Made by a program: the position numbers and the translations under genes. DNA of 64,000 bases, from positions 7,068,001 through 7,132,000 of the forward strand of contig NZ_CP150218.1 in NCBI RefSeq assembly GCF_037969875.1, given 5' to 3'. Every line of letters starts with the position of its first letter. The first letter of the stretch is position 1. This DNA comes from Paenibacillus sp. FSL R7-0337 (GTDB lineage Bacteria > Bacillota > Bacilli > Paenibacillales > Paenibacillaceae). Under the pieces are notes generated by a model. That model worked only from the letters and a program-made list of their open reading frames with translations. It was not told the origin of the DNA and ran no database searches. Shown here piece after piece: positions 1-9,598 of this stretch.

Positions 1-907
1 CACCCGAGGGACAGCGGTCTATCTGCGCGGGGAATACGGCCCGGCTGAGGTAGAGGCGGATGCTGCAAGGCTTGCGGCCCGCTATTCTTGTGTCGGCAGC
101 GAAGTTATAGGCCACAGTGTACTCGGCAAGCCGCTCCGCCTGCTGCGGATCGGCAGCGGCCCGCGCCACCTGCATGTGAATGCCGCGCTGCATGCCAACG
201 AATGGCTGACGGCCCCATGTCTGATGCGCTTCATAGAAGAATATGCGGCCGCGTATGAATCAGGCAAGGACTGGCACGGACGTCAGCCTGCGGACTGGCA
301 CCGGGACTGGACGCTCTGGGCTGTGTCGATGGCGAATCCCGACGGCGTCGAGCTGGTGCAGGAAGGGGCGATGCCGGACCATCCTCATTATGCGCAGCTG
401 ATGAGGTGGAACAGCGGCAGGCGCAGCTTCCGGCACTGGAAGGCGAACATCCGCGGCGTCGATCTGGGGGACCAGTTCCCCGCACACTGGGAGGAGGAAC
501 GTGCCCGGCGGCAGGTGCCCGGCCCGGCTCCGCGCGATTACAGCGGCCTTGCGCCGCTTAGTGAGCCGGAGGCGGCGGCGCTGGCGGCGCTGGCTGAGCG
601 TGTTCCGGGCGATGCGGCCGTCTCGCTGCACAGCCAGGGGGCTGAGATCTACTGGAACTACCGGGGCTATGAGCCGCCGGAGAGTAAGGATTGGTCAGTT
701 AAGCTGGCAGCGGCCAGCGGCTACCGGGCGGTGGAGTTGACCGGCAGCGACGCCGGGTACAAGGACTGGTTCATCGAGCGCTTCCGCAAGCCGGGCTTCA
801 CCGTCGAGCTGGGAGTGGGCAAGAATCCGCTGCCCGTGGCTGATTTTGAGGATATGGCGCTGGACACCGGCCTAATTCTCAGTGCGATTCTGTCAAATTT
901 GAAATAA
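1..907 (+). CDS. M14-family zinc carboxypeptidase-like peptidoglycan endopeptidase (3' part)
   Basis: The frame is open from base 2, so the true start lies left of the window; 301 residues are visible. The HxxE zinc pair is seen in HANEW (bases 191-205), the third zinc ligand is probably the His in SLHSQG, and the catalytic Glu is probably the one in FTVELGVG near the C terminus. This pattern fits the gamma-D-glutamyl-diaminopimelate peptidases (YqgT/endopeptidase I type) that cut peptide stems of peptidoglycan. Many relatives carry N-terminal LysM domains, which would be outside the window. The fold and zinc site are clear; the exact substrate is inferred. Confidence 0.88.
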   Translation, partial: TRGTAVYLRGEYGPAEVEADAARLAARYSCVGSEVIGHSVLGKPLRLLRIGSGPRHLHVNAALHANEWLTAPCLMRFIEEYAAAYESGKDWHGRQPADWHRDWTLWAVSMANPDGVELVQEGAMPDHPHYAQLMRWNSGRRSFRHWKANIRGVDLGDQFPAHWEEERARRQVPGPAPRDYSGLAPLSEPEAAALAALAERVPGDAAVSLHSQGAEIYWNYRGYEPPESKDWSVKLAAASGYRAVELTGSDAGYKDWFIERFRKPGFTVELGVGKNPLPVADFEDMALDTGLILSAILSNLK

Positions 908-931
908 AAATGAAACAATCTCTGCAAATTT

Positions 932-1000
932 GCGTAAGATAACAGCAAAGGGCACGGCCGCAATCCTGACCAACTGATGCTTTGCGGCTGTATCCTTTTT
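932..1000 (+). terminator. Terminator-like hairpin in a dispersed repeat (copy A)
   Basis: GGCCGCAA (956-963) pairs with TTGCGGCT further on, and a run of seven T residues follows. Bases 932-967 match 13185-13220 at 35 of 36 positions. It would end transcription of the M14 peptidase gene. Confidence 0.6.
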
Positions 1001-1039
1001 TTGCGTGGGAATGAAGAGCACAAATGCCCCTGATATCGG

Positions 1040-1187
1040 CAAAAGTGGGCTAGGTGAGCAAATGAAGAGCAGAAGTGCCCCTGATTCCCGCCTCGCGCCG
1101 ATTTTCTGCGGATTCAGGGTATAAATCCCCCTGAATTCCTCAAAAGTGGGCCAGGTGAGCAAATGAAGTGTATAAATCCCTCTGAAT
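1040..1187. repeat. Pair of imperfect direct repeats
   Basis: The units at 1040-1085 and 1141-1187 share the blocks CAAAAGTGGGC and AGGTGAGCAAATGAAG, followed by a CCCTGAAT-like end. A partial third copy (AATGAAGAGCACAAATGCCC) sits at about 1011. The spacing of about 101 bases and the absence of an open frame suggest an intergenic repeat family rather than coding sequence. Confidence 0.6.
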
Positions 1188-1372
1188 CGGCTGATCATCC
1201 AGCCCAGCCCCATCAGCCCGCCCACATCACCCCCAAAGAGTCAAAATAATACACATCAACCCGTATGAAAGCTATACCGTACTCACAAAAGTCTCTTGCT
1301 AAAATTAGTACATAGAAGAGTGGCAGACGGCTTCAGCACAAGAGGGATGTCTGCCGGGAAAGTGAGGGCCTT

Positions 1373-2749
1373 ATGGAGAACGGAACATATACACTTAAAA
1401 GTAAACCCATCCCGCTGAATACCACCTACGACGTCATTGTTGTCGGAGGCGGTCCGGCGGGCTGCACCGCCGCAGCGGCGGCGGCAAGAGAAGGGGCGCG
1501 GACCCTGGTGGTTGAAGCGACCGGCAGCCTGGGCGGAATGGGAACCTCAGGCCTGGTACCGGCCTGGTGCCCCTTCTCAGATAAAGAGAAGATGGTCTAC
1601 CGGGGTCTGGCGGCCAAGGTGTTCAATAATCTGAAAGCACAAATGCCGCACGTGCCGGAGGAAGCGATGGACTGGGTGCCGATCGAGCCGGAGAAGCTCA
1701 AGCGGGTCTATGACGATCTTGTCACGGAGTCCGGTGCGCATATCCTGTTCCTGACCACCCTTGCGGATGTGGACAGAGACGACAACGGCAACATCACCAC
1801 CCTCCTCCTCCTGAACAAAGGAGGTCTGCAGGCCTTCCGTGCGGCTGTCTATGTCGATTGCACGGGGGACGGTGATGTCGCCGCATGGGCCGGAGCCGAG
1901 TACCAGATGGGGGACGAAGCGACCGGCGAGCTTCAGCCGGCGACCCACTGCTTCATCCTTGGCAACGTGGATGATTACGCTTATCAGAATGGGCCGAAGC
2001 TGCATGCGGAGAACCCGCACAGCCCGATCCATGAGGCTGTCCGGTCGGGGGAATATCCGGCAATTCCGGACACCCATTTGTGCAACAACCTGGTTGCTCC
2101 GCGTGCCGTAGGCTTCAATGCCGGGCATCTCTGGGGAGTCGATAATACGAATCCCTTCTCCGTATCCGGGGCACTGGTAGAGGGGCGTAAGCTGGCAGCT
2201 GCCTACCGGGATATGCTGGCCGCTGTGCACCCCGCAGCCTTCAGCAATGCGGTTGTCATGAGCACGGGTACACTGATCGGAACACGGGAATCCCGGCGGA
2301 TTACTGGCGATTACGTTCTGACGGCGGAGGATTACATCTCCCGCCGGAGCTTTGAAGATGAGATCTGCCGCAACAGCTACTTCATCGATGTGCACGGCAC
2401 ACAGAAGGAGCAGCAGAGCGGCGTCGGGTCGAGCCAAGCCATTACGCTCTACGGGCCCGGAGAATCACACGGCATACCGTACCGCTGCCTTACGCCGCGC
2501 GGGCTGCGCAATGTGCTGGTCGCCGGCCGCTCGATCTCCTGCGACCGCAGGGTGCTCGGCAGCGTCCGGGTGATGCCAGTCTGTCTGGCGATGGGCGAAG
2601 CTGCCGGACTCGCTGCAGCCCTGGCTGCCGTTCATGGCGGCGGCGATGTGCATGCCGTGGATGTCTCCCGGCTGCGCAGCCGTCTGAAGGAAGAGGGCGG
2701 CTATCTGCCGGATATGGAAGCAGAAACTGCAGGGGAGAGAATACGATGA
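1373..2749 (+). CDS. FAD-dependent oxidoreductase (PF12831 type)
   Basis: 458 residues. An N-terminal dinucleotide-binding motif (VVGGGPAG, residues about 23-30) followed by GARTLVVE is a classic Rossmann/FAD site. Further conserved blocks are LGGMGTSGLVP, DCTGDGDVAA and a C-terminal LGSVRVMPVC/AAGLAAA segment that closes over FAD. Such flavoproteins are common beside carbohydrate-uptake genes, but their reactions are mostly unknown. The stop overlaps the start of the next permease gene (ATGA), so translation is coupled. A paralogue lies at 9599-10951. There is no signal peptide, so it acts in the cytoplasm, presumably on the imported compound (inference). Confidence 0.85.
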   Translation: MENGTYTLKSKPIPLNTTYDVIVVGGGPAGCTAAAAAAREGARTLVVEATGSLGGMGTSGLVPAWCPFSDKEKMVYRGLAAKVFNNLKAQMPHVPEEAMDWVPIEPEKLKRVYDDLVTESGAHILFLTTLADVDRDDNGNITTLLLLNKGGLQAFRAAVYVDCTGDGDVAAWAGAEYQMGDEATGELQPATHCFILGNVDDYAYQNGPKLHAENPHSPIHEAVRSGEYPAIPDTHLCNNLVAPRAVGFNAGHLWGVDNTNPFSVSGALVEGRKLAAAYRDMLAAVHPAAFSNAVVMSTGTLIGTRESRRITGDYVLTAEDYISRRSFEDEICRNSYFIDVHGTQKEQQSGVGSSQAITLYGPGESHGIPYRCLTPRGLRNVLVAGRSISCDRRVLGSVRVMPVCLAMGEAAGLAAALAAVHGGGDVHAVDVSRLRSRLKEEGGYLPDMEAETAGERIR

Positions 2750-3684
2750 GTGAATCTGCGGTTACGCGAAAAACGGCCAAGCCCACAGCCGGCACCTATT
2801 GGACGCGCAAGAGACGGGAGCAGCTCGCCGGATGGCTGTTCATTGCGCCGGAGGTCATCGGGATGCTGGTCATCGCGGTGTTCCCGCTGCTGTTCAGCCT
2901 GTTCCTCAGTCTGACGGAGTGGAATCTGGTCGGCGGGTTGTCGGCAATCAACTTTGTGGGCCTCGATAACTTTATCGAGCTGTTCAGGGACAACCGCTTC
3001 CTGCTGGCCCTGAAGAATAACGTACTGTTTACCGTGGGCACCGTGCCGGTCACGATGCTGTTGGGTGTAGTGCTCTCAGCGCTGATTCATAAGAAGCTGT
3101 ATGCCAAGACGTTTTTCAAGGTCGCTTTTTTTGTACCGTATATCTGTTCCACGGTAGCCATCGCGGCAGTCTGGCAGGCACTCTACCATCCGTCCAAAGG
3201 GCCGGTCAATCAGATTCTGATGCAGCTTGGGGTCTCCGAACCGCCGCGCTGGCTGGTCGATACCAGCTTCTCGCTGATTGCCATTATGATTATCTATGTC
3301 TGGCAGCTGCTGGGCTATCAGATGATTATTTTCCTGGCGGGAATGACGAATATTCCCGAGGAGCTGTATGAGGCGGCGACAATTGACGGGGCCAGCGGGA
3401 TCGGACAGTTCCGGCGGATTACGCTGCCGCTGCTGGGGCCGACTACCTTTTTCCTGGCGATCACGAGCACGATCTCTTCCTTCAAAATCTTCGATATGAT
3501 CAAGTTCCTGACCAGCGGCGGTCCCAACTATTCCAGTACTGTTATCGTGTACCAGATCTATGAGGAAGGCTTCGAGCGCTTCAAAATGGGCTATGCCTCG
3601 GCAATGTCCTGGGTGCTGTTCCTGATCATTATGCTGGTGACCTCCATTACCTGGATGACCCAGAACCGTAAAGTCCATTACTAG
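2746..3684 (+). CDS. Sugar-type ABC transporter permease (MalF/UgpA family)
   Basis: 312 residues with about six membrane segments. The conserved EAA loop is visible as YEAATIDGASGIGQFRRITL (about residues 209-228). The start overlaps the flavoprotein stop by four bases. It pairs with the second permease 25 bases downstream and with the lipoprotein binding protein. No ATPase gene is present, as is usual for this family, which shares an MsmX-type ATPase encoded elsewhere. The substrate is not readable from the sequence. Confidence 0.93.
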   Translation: MSESAVTRKTAKPTAGTYWTRKRREQLAGWLFIAPEVIGMLVIAVFPLLFSLFLSLTEWNLVGGLSAINFVGLDNFIELFRDNRFLLALKNNVLFTVGTVPVTMLLGVVLSALIHKKLYAKTFFKVAFFVPYICSTVAIAAVWQALYHPSKGPVNQILMQLGVSEPPRWLVDTSFSLIAIMIIYVWQLLGYQMIIFLAGMTNIPEELYEAATIDGASGIGQFRRITLPLLGPTTFFLAITSTISSFKIFDMIKFLTSGGPNYSSTVIVYQIYEEGFERFKMGYASAMSWVLFLIIMLVTSITWMTQNRKVHY

Positions 3685-3709
3685 CCCAAGGCGAAAGGAA
3701 CGAAAGGCA

Positions 3710-4546
3710 ATGACAATGAAAAAACTTAAGCCCGGCAATCTGATCTTCACGGTCCTGTTCGCTCTGTGCTCGGTATTCTTCCTGATGCCGCTGGTGTGGA
3801 TGCTGTCGGCCGCCTCGAAGACGGAGAAGGAGGTCTGGACCTTCCCGATTCAGTGGATTCCTACGGACTGGAATCTAATCGCCAACTTCAAGGCAGTCTG
3901 GATGGGTGATGTGGCATTTGGATTATTCTATATGAACTCGCTCAAAATCGCCCTGATCTCCACCCTGGCGACCATCGTCATCTCGGCTATGGCCGGGTAT
4001 GCGCTCGCCAAGCTGGATTTCAAAGGCAGAGCGCTGATCTTCACCCTGATGCTGGCATTCATGATGATTCCCGAGCAGGCCACGCTTGTTCCGCGCTATA
4101 TTATGATTAAGGAGCTCGGCCTCTACGACTCTCATGCCGCGCTGATTCTGATGGGGATGTTCTCCAGCTACTTCACCTTCCTGCTGCGCCAGTTCATGAT
4201 CGGCATTCATAATGATATGCTGGAAGCGGCCGAGCTGGACGGCGCCGGGTTCTTGCGCATCTTCTGGAGTGTCGTGCTGCCGCTGAGCCGCCCGATTCTG
4301 GCGACCGTAGGGATCATCAAGTTCATCTGGACCTGGAATGATTACCAGGGGCCGCTGATCATGCTGAATTCGACCAAGCTGTATACGATTCCGCTGGGGA
4401 TGCAATTTTTCAAAGAGGAATTCGGCACGCAGATCTCCGTCATGATGATGGCCTCCGTGGCTGCAATTCTGCCGCTGCTGGTCCTGTTCCTGATCCTCCA
4501 GAAGCAGGTCATTAACGGGATTGCCATTGGAGGCGTCAAAGGATAA
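3710..4546 (+). CDS. Sugar-type ABC transporter permease (MalG/UgpE family)
   Basis: 278 residues with about six membrane segments. The EAA loop reads LEAAELDGAGFLRIFWSVVL. It is the second half of the import channel, cotranscribed with the MalF-type partner. A ten-base-pair hairpin follows before the binding-protein gene, which could let the latter be expressed at a different level. Confidence 0.93.
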   Translation: MTMKKLKPGNLIFTVLFALCSVFFLMPLVWMLSAASKTEKEVWTFPIQWIPTDWNLIANFKAVWMGDVAFGLFYMNSLKIALISTLATIVISAMAGYALAKLDFKGRALIFTLMLAFMMIPEQATLVPRYIMIKELGLYDSHAALILMGMFSSYFTFLLRQFMIGIHNDMLEAAELDGAGFLRIFWSVVLPLSRPILATVGIIKFIWTWNDYQGPLIMLNSTKLYTIPLGMQFFKEEFGTQISVMMMASVAAILPLLVLFLILQKQVINGIAIGGVKG

Positions 4547-4563
4547 AGGTCAAAAAAGTGTAC

Positions 4564-4595
4564 GCGCATACCGCATAGCTGTACACGGTGTGCGC
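4564..4595 (+). promoter_or_regulatory. Intergenic hairpin between permease and binding-protein genes
   Basis: GCGCATACCG (4564-4573) pairs with CGGTGTGCGC (4586-4595) around a 12-base loop. No T tract follows, so it is not a standard terminator. A TATAAT at 4609-4614 could be an internal -10. Such elements often stabilise the 5' end of binding-protein mRNA in ABC operons (inference). Confidence 0.5.
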
Positions 4596-4648
4596 GGGCC
4601 TTCAATTGTATAATGAGCTTGCAAAACATAAATCTAGGGGGAATTGCT

Positions 4649-6028
4649 GTGAAGAAACTATCAATCATGCTCGCCAGTGTGATGCTTATGCTCTCGGTCA
4701 CTGCGTGCGGCGGAAATGGCGGGAACGGGGCGGGCAGCTCAGCGGCCACCGATGCGCCGGGGTCTGCGTCAGCTGAACCGGGTACTGGAAGCAGCGGCAC
4801 AGACGGGACGGCAGGCAAAGCCAAGATCAAATTCTACACCTTCAAAGCCGATAAGCCGGAGGAGCCCATCTACCAGGCCGTTCAGGCATATAACGAAGCT
4901 CAGGATAAAGTGGAAGTGGAGTATGAATCCCTAGTCCAGAACAGCGACAGCACGGATTTCATGAAGAAGCTGGATATTCTGGTCGCAGGCGGTGAAGTGG
5001 TCGATGTGTTCATGACCGGCAATGAGGATGAGCTGCTGGAGCGTGCTTCGCGGGGAGTTGTGGAACCGCTTAACTCCTTTTTTGAACAGGAGAGTATTAA
5101 ACCCGAGGATGAATATTCCAAGCTGCTGAAGCTGGAGGATAAGGTCTACGGCATTCTGCCCAGCTCCACGCAGTGGCTGACGGTCTTCAATAAGGATCAT
5201 CTGGAGGCCGCAGGGCTGACCCTGCCTGAGATGGGCTGGACCTGGGATGATTTCCGCGACTATGCCAAGAAGCTGACCACTCCGGAGCATTACGGAACGT
5301 ACTTCCACACTTGGGGCGAATATCCGAACATTATCGCATACACCGAGAAGCCGCATCCGCAGCTTAGCGCCGACTTGAAGCCGATTTTTGACGATCCGTC
5401 CTTCGAATACTTCTTCAACCTCCGCCGCACGATGGAGAAGGAAGATAAGAGCGCGGAGCCGTATGCCGATGTGCTGGCCTCGAACTACCATGTGCTGCAG
5501 CAATTTTTTGCCGGTAATGCCAGTATGCTTGCGGTGCCAAGCTATGCTGTCCGGGCGGCGCTGAACCTGGAGAAATTCCCGCACGAGTTCCAGAGCATGT
5601 ACGCCCCACTGCCGCGTTCGGTGGACAGTAAGGAGCTGGGCATGACGAATATTTCCGGCGGCGGCCTGGCCATGGGCGCGAAATCAGCGAACAAGGAAGC
5701 CTCGTACGACTTCATCCGCTGGATGTCGAAGGAATCCTACAAGTTCACCAAGGAGATTCCTTCGTTCAAGGGCGTGGACGGAGCGGAGCTGATCAACAGC
5801 TTTTTCGGGGAAAATACAGACCTGATCGATACCGCCTCCCTCACCAAAACGCTGTTCGATCCGAATATTAAAATGCCTGACTCCTTCAGCGTGCCGTACG
5901 GCAGCGAACTGAAAGCGATTGTGGAGAACGGCTTCGCCAGCTTCATTCTGGATAACCGAAGCTTCGATGAGGTCAAGAATGAGATGACAGCGGAAGTCGA
6001 GAAGGTAGTTTCTGCCAATCAGAAATAA
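4649..6028 (+). CDS. ABC transporter extracellular solute-binding lipoprotein
   Basis: 459 residues from GTG at 4649, chosen because AGGGGG lies 7 bases upstream; an ATG at 4613 has no ribosome site. The N terminus has Lys-Lys, a hydrophobic stretch and the lipobox VTAC, so the protein is lipid-anchored outside the membrane, followed by a Gly/Ser/Ala-rich spacer. The body matches family 1 binding proteins, for example MGWTWDDFRDYAKKL, seen in many sugar binders. It feeds the two upstream permeases. The ligand is unknown. Confidence 0.92.
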   Translation: MKKLSIMLASVMLMLSVTACGGNGGNGAGSSAATDAPGSASAEPGTGSSGTDGTAGKAKIKFYTFKADKPEEPIYQAVQAYNEAQDKVEVEYESLVQNSDSTDFMKKLDILVAGGEVVDVFMTGNEDELLERASRGVVEPLNSFFEQESIKPEDEYSKLLKLEDKVYGILPSSTQWLTVFNKDHLEAAGLTLPEMGWTWDDFRDYAKKLTTPEHYGTYFHTWGEYPNIIAYTEKPHPQLSADLKPIFDDPSFEYFFNLRRTMEKEDKSAEPYADVLASNYHVLQQFFAGNASMLAVPSYAVRAALNLEKFPHEFQSMYAPLPRSVDSKELGMTNISGGGLAMGAKSANKEASYDFIRWMSKESYKFTKEIPSFKGVDGAELINSFFGENTDLIDTASLTKTLFDPNIKMPDSFSVPYGSELKAIVENGFASFILDNRSFDEVKNEMTAEVEKVVSANQK

Positions 6029-6110
6029 CGGATGAAGTGCAAAGGCAGCAGTGATTTTGGATTATAATAGGGACGTTGAAGCTTTCATTACAGTGCGGGG
6101 TGGAATTCTT

Positions 6111-7859
6111 ATGAAATGGTTAAGCCGTTTTTCCTTCCATCGCAGACTGCAATACACGTTCCTGATCCTGATCCTGCTGCCTTTTGTTGTCGTTACGTTC
6201 TGGTCCTATACCTCTGTGCGGGAGAATGTGAGCGAGAAGATCACGCGTTCCAATGAGGAGACCCTGAAGGTCATCGGCAGTCAAATGGAAAAAACGGTGG
6301 ACAGCATCTCGTTTGTCTCGGTGTATTTCTCTGAGGCATATGATCCGGCCGTGCTGGAGAGTCTGCGTTATCTCAAAAATACCGGGAACTTCGGAAATTA
6401 CGGAGTGTATACCCATTACAACAAGCTTAAGACTACGGCCAATATCCTGTCGGTGCAGTCGCTGGATGCCGATCTGCAGATCATGCTGGTCAACCGGGAG
6501 AACCGGATACTGATCGGCAATCAGAATATTCCAGTGTTCTCTGTGCTGCCGAAGACTCTTCTTCAGGAGAGCAGCAGGCTGGATGAGCGGGAAAAAGTGT
6601 CGCTGCAATGGTTCCCCTACGGCGGCACCCCCGCTGCACCGGATTATTATTATGCTGTACGCTTCATTACCGACCCGCTGAATCAGGACAAGCTGGCCAC
6701 GCTGTACGTGGGCATTCCGAGCCATTACTTCCGCAGCCTGCTGGACACGGGCAATGCGGTGAGCAGGCTCACGCTGATTGATCAGAAGGGTCGGAGCATT
6801 GCTGTCACCGGAGAAGCGGCTAATGCGGATGAAGGCCCGCTGCTGGTCAGTGAGGTCCGTATTCCCAAGGTGGGTTGGCTGCTGACCAGCAAGACGCCCC
6901 GCAGCTCCATCGACAGCCATATCAACCGGGAGTTTCTGGTGTCAATCTCGCTGATTGGACTGTTCTTCCTGGCGTTTCTGGTCCTGTCTATGCTGTGGGC
7001 CGGATATATGAACAAGCCGATCAGCCTGCTGCGGGCCAGCGTCAAGCAGTATGTCGGCGGCAACCGCGCGGTGCGGATACCCGTCAAGGGCAAGGATGAG
7101 GTGGCGGTGCTGTCGGCAGCCTTCAATCAGATGCTGGAGGATATGAACGGGCTGCTGCAGCAGGTCGAGAGTGAGCAGGAGGAGAAAAGGCGGCTGGAGC
7201 TTCAGGCGCTGGCGGCGCAGATCCGGCCTCATTTTCTGCTGAATACGCTCAATTCGATCAAGGTGGATCTGCTCTTAAGCGGTGATCCTGGGCACGGGGC
7301 CATGATTGATGCGCTGATGAAGCTGCTGCGGGTGTATGTGCATGTGGATAAGCCGCTGGAGCTGGCGGAGGAATGCAGGGTGCTGGGCAGCTATGTCCAG
7401 GTGATGCAGATCCGCAACCGTCTGGATATCGTCTGGGAATGCGAGGTGGGCGAGGAGGAAGGTGCGGTGATGCTGCCCCGGCTGCTGCTCCAGCCCATTG
7501 TTGAGAATGCGATCAGCCACGGCTTCTCCGCCCGTCCGGACCATCCGGCGATCCGGCTCGAAGCAGCGTTCGAGTCAGATCTGTTGCGGATCAGCATCAG
7601 CGATAACGGCCGCGGAATGCCGGAGGACAAGCTCCAGCGCCTGAATCGGCGTCTGCAAGGAAGTGAAGACCCGGCGCTCTGGCCGGAAAAAGGAGTCGGG
7701 CTGGTCAACACAGCACGCCGTCTACAGGTGTTGTACGGATATCGCGCACGGCTGAGCGCACAGGCAAGAGAAGACGAAGATGGCATGACGTTCACCCTAT
7801 ATATCCCCGTGACCCGGGAGAAGGAGGCGGTTCTCCTTGATGACCCTGATGCTGATTGA
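6111..7859 (+). CDS. YesM-type sensor histidine kinase
   Basis: 582 residues from ATG 6111, with GGGGTGG upstream. Order: membrane segment (about 11-32), extracytoplasmic sensor region of roughly 250 residues, second membrane segment (about 280-300), HAMP (MNKPISLLRASVKQY onward), a His-kinase block with phospho-acceptor His at about residue 374 (IRPHFLLNTLNS), and an ATPase domain with N box (LLLQPIVENAISHG) and G box (SDNGRGMP). It shares an overlap with the regulator gene. Position beside the binding protein implies that it senses the transported compound. Confidence 0.93.
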   Translation: MKWLSRFSFHRRLQYTFLILILLPFVVVTFWSYTSVRENVSEKITRSNEETLKVIGSQMEKTVDSISFVSVYFSEAYDPAVLESLRYLKNTGNFGNYGVYTHYNKLKTTANILSVQSLDADLQIMLVNRENRILIGNQNIPVFSVLPKTLLQESSRLDEREKVSLQWFPYGGTPAAPDYYYAVRFITDPLNQDKLATLYVGIPSHYFRSLLDTGNAVSRLTLIDQKGRSIAVTGEAANADEGPLLVSEVRIPKVGWLLTSKTPRSSIDSHINREFLVSISLIGLFFLAFLVLSMLWAGYMNKPISLLRASVKQYVGGNRAVRIPVKGKDEVAVLSAAFNQMLEDMNGLLQQVESEQEEKRRLELQALAAQIRPHFLLNTLNSIKVDLLLSGDPGHGAMIDALMKLLRVYVHVDKPLELAEECRVLGSYVQVMQIRNRLDIVWECEVGEEEGAVMLPRLLLQPIVENAISHGFSARPDHPAIRLEAAFESDLLRISISDNGRGMPEDKLQRLNRRLQGSEDPALWPEKGVGLVNTARRLQVLYGYRARLSAQAREDEDGMTFTLYIPVTREKEAVLLDDPDAD

Positions 7860-9444
7860 CGATGATGTCCCGATGCTGGAATATGTGGAATATCTGCTCG
7901 GGTCCTTGGGGCTGGATCTGAAGCTGGTGGCTTCGGCGTTTAGCAGTGAAGACGCGCAGGAGCAGTTCCATACAGCACTGCCGGATATAGTGATTGTGGA
8001 TATCGGCCTGCCGGGGATGGACGGGCTGGAGCTGGCGGATGCCTTCAGGATCACGAAGCCGGAGGTGCGCCTGATTTTCCTGACCTGCTATGAGGATTTC
8101 CATTACTCGAAGCGGGCGATTCAGCTGGAGGCAGATGATTATCTGATCAAGGATGAGCTGTCGCCTGAGCAGCTTAAGAGCAGTCTCGCCAAAGCGATGA
8201 GCCGCTTCAAGAGCCGGGAGGAACTGCTGGAGCGCTACTCTTTCCGCCAGGCGATTGAGCGCAACAAGGAAGTGCTGAAGCAGAGCTTCCTGAAGCAGCT
8301 GTTGTCGGGTGCAGCGGGCCAGGAGAACACGCTGGAGTTCGGCGAACGGTTGGGTATCTCCTGGAAGCACCCCTTTCTGCGTCATGGATTCCTTCATATG
8401 GATGCCGCATCTGTCACCGAGCGTTACCGGTACAAGGATATCCCGCTAATCCATTCAGCCGTGAACAATATTGCACTGGAGCTGTCTGCTGCTGCTGAGG
8501 CTTCCATTACACCGATTATGAGCCGGGACGCCGATATTTATCTGGTCTGGAATGTGGCGGACCCCCGCCTTACAGAGAACAAGCTGGCTGAATTCATGCA
8601 GGCGGTACAGGATAAGGTGGAGCAGTATCTGAAGATTACCCTGCGGGGGTTCTATTCGGAGTCCTGCGCACCGGTCCGCAGCTTCGATGTGTTATACAAG
8701 ACACTGACGGATTGCCGTGAAAATAACTTCTATCAGTCAGTGACGCCTGTATCTCTGCTTGAGGAGCATGCGAATTTCGGGCAGACATTAGAACGGCGCG
8801 GGGAAAAGGAACGCGGCATGCTGTCCTTGGCACTTCTTGATCAACAGGCCGCCTGGATTGATCTGGCCGTGAATCAGTGGACACAGCAGGCTATGGCGGA
8901 GCGGTTGCTGCCGCGGCTGGTGAAGGAGACCTGCGGGGATTTGGTGCGCCAGCTGGCCTTCGAAGCCGGAGGGCTGGCCGAGGAGGACTTCTTCTCGCAG
9001 CTGGAGCAGACGGTGCATATCGGGGAGGCTGCCAGCTTGACCAAACGGGAGCTGCGGAGTCTGTGGCGGCAGCATACTCTGGCCCCCGCAGCTGCTGAGG
9101 AGAAGGATGTCCGGCTTCAGGCGGTGGATAAGTATCTGGAGGAGCATGTGGACCGGATGGTCACCTCTACCGATATGGCAGAGCATCTGCATCTGAATGC
9201 CAGCTACTTCTCCCGCTATTTCAAGAAGCTGTCCGGCGTGAACTTCACCGATTACGTAAACCAGTACAAAATGAATATGGCCATCACCATGCTGGCCCGC
9301 CCGCACGAGACCGTCGAGAATGTCGCCTACACCCTCGGCTTCTCGGACCGGGCTTATTTCTCCAAGGTGTTCAAGAAATACAGCGGCCGGAATCCCAGCG
9401 AGTATAAGGCCGGGCCGGTGGAGGAGGACGGCAGAGAGCCGTAA
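7837..9444 (+). CDS. YesN-type response regulator with AraC DNA-binding domain
   Basis: 535 residues if TTG 7837 is used, 534 from ATG 7840; AAGGAGG at 7821-7827 serves either. The N-terminal receiver has the acidic pocket (LIDDD) and phospho-acceptor Asp about residue 55 (VDIGLPG). A long linker follows, then two helix-turn-helix units of the AraC/XylS type at the C terminus (SYFSRYFKKLSG, YTLGFSDRAYFSKVFKKYSG). The gene overlaps the kinase by 23 bases. It is the likely activator of this transporter/flavoprotein locus. Confidence 0.94.
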   Translation: MMTLMLIDDDVPMLEYVEYLLGSLGLDLKLVASAFSSEDAQEQFHTALPDIVIVDIGLPGMDGLELADAFRITKPEVRLIFLTCYEDFHYSKRAIQLEADDYLIKDELSPEQLKSSLAKAMSRFKSREELLERYSFRQAIERNKEVLKQSFLKQLLSGAAGQENTLEFGERLGISWKHPFLRHGFLHMDAASVTERYRYKDIPLIHSAVNNIALELSAAAEASITPIMSRDADIYLVWNVADPRLTENKLAEFMQAVQDKVEQYLKITLRGFYSESCAPVRSFDVLYKTLTDCRENNFYQSVTPVSLLEEHANFGQTLERRGEKERGMLSLALLDQQAAWIDLAVNQWTQQAMAERLLPRLVKETCGDLVRQLAFEAGGLAEEDFFSQLEQTVHIGEAASLTKRELRSLWRQHTLAPAAAEEKDVRLQAVDKYLEEHVDRMVTSTDMAEHLHLNASYFSRYFKKLSGVNFTDYVNQYKMNMAITMLARPHETVENVAYTLGFSDRAYFSKVFKKYSGRNPSEYKAGPVEEDGREP

Positions 9445-9598
9445 TCGAACGAAACTTCATACATGATCTAATAGAACGGCACGAAGCCCTATAAGTCAAA
9501 ACTGTCCACCGTAACAGGCAATCAGTCTGCACGCTGTTGCAGCCCCCGTCTCACTATAATGGTGAGGAGTCTAAGTATAGCTTCAAGGAGGAACAACG

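Larger units (their letters stand above)
908..1372. other. Gene-free stretch with terminator repeat and tandem imperfect repeats
   Basis: There is no convincing gene here. The stretch holds a terminator-like repeat (932-1000) that recurs after the beta-helix gene, a pair of 46-base imperfect repeats (1040-1085 and 1141-1187), and the leader of the flavoprotein gene with its ribosome site just before 1373. Confidence 0.7.
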
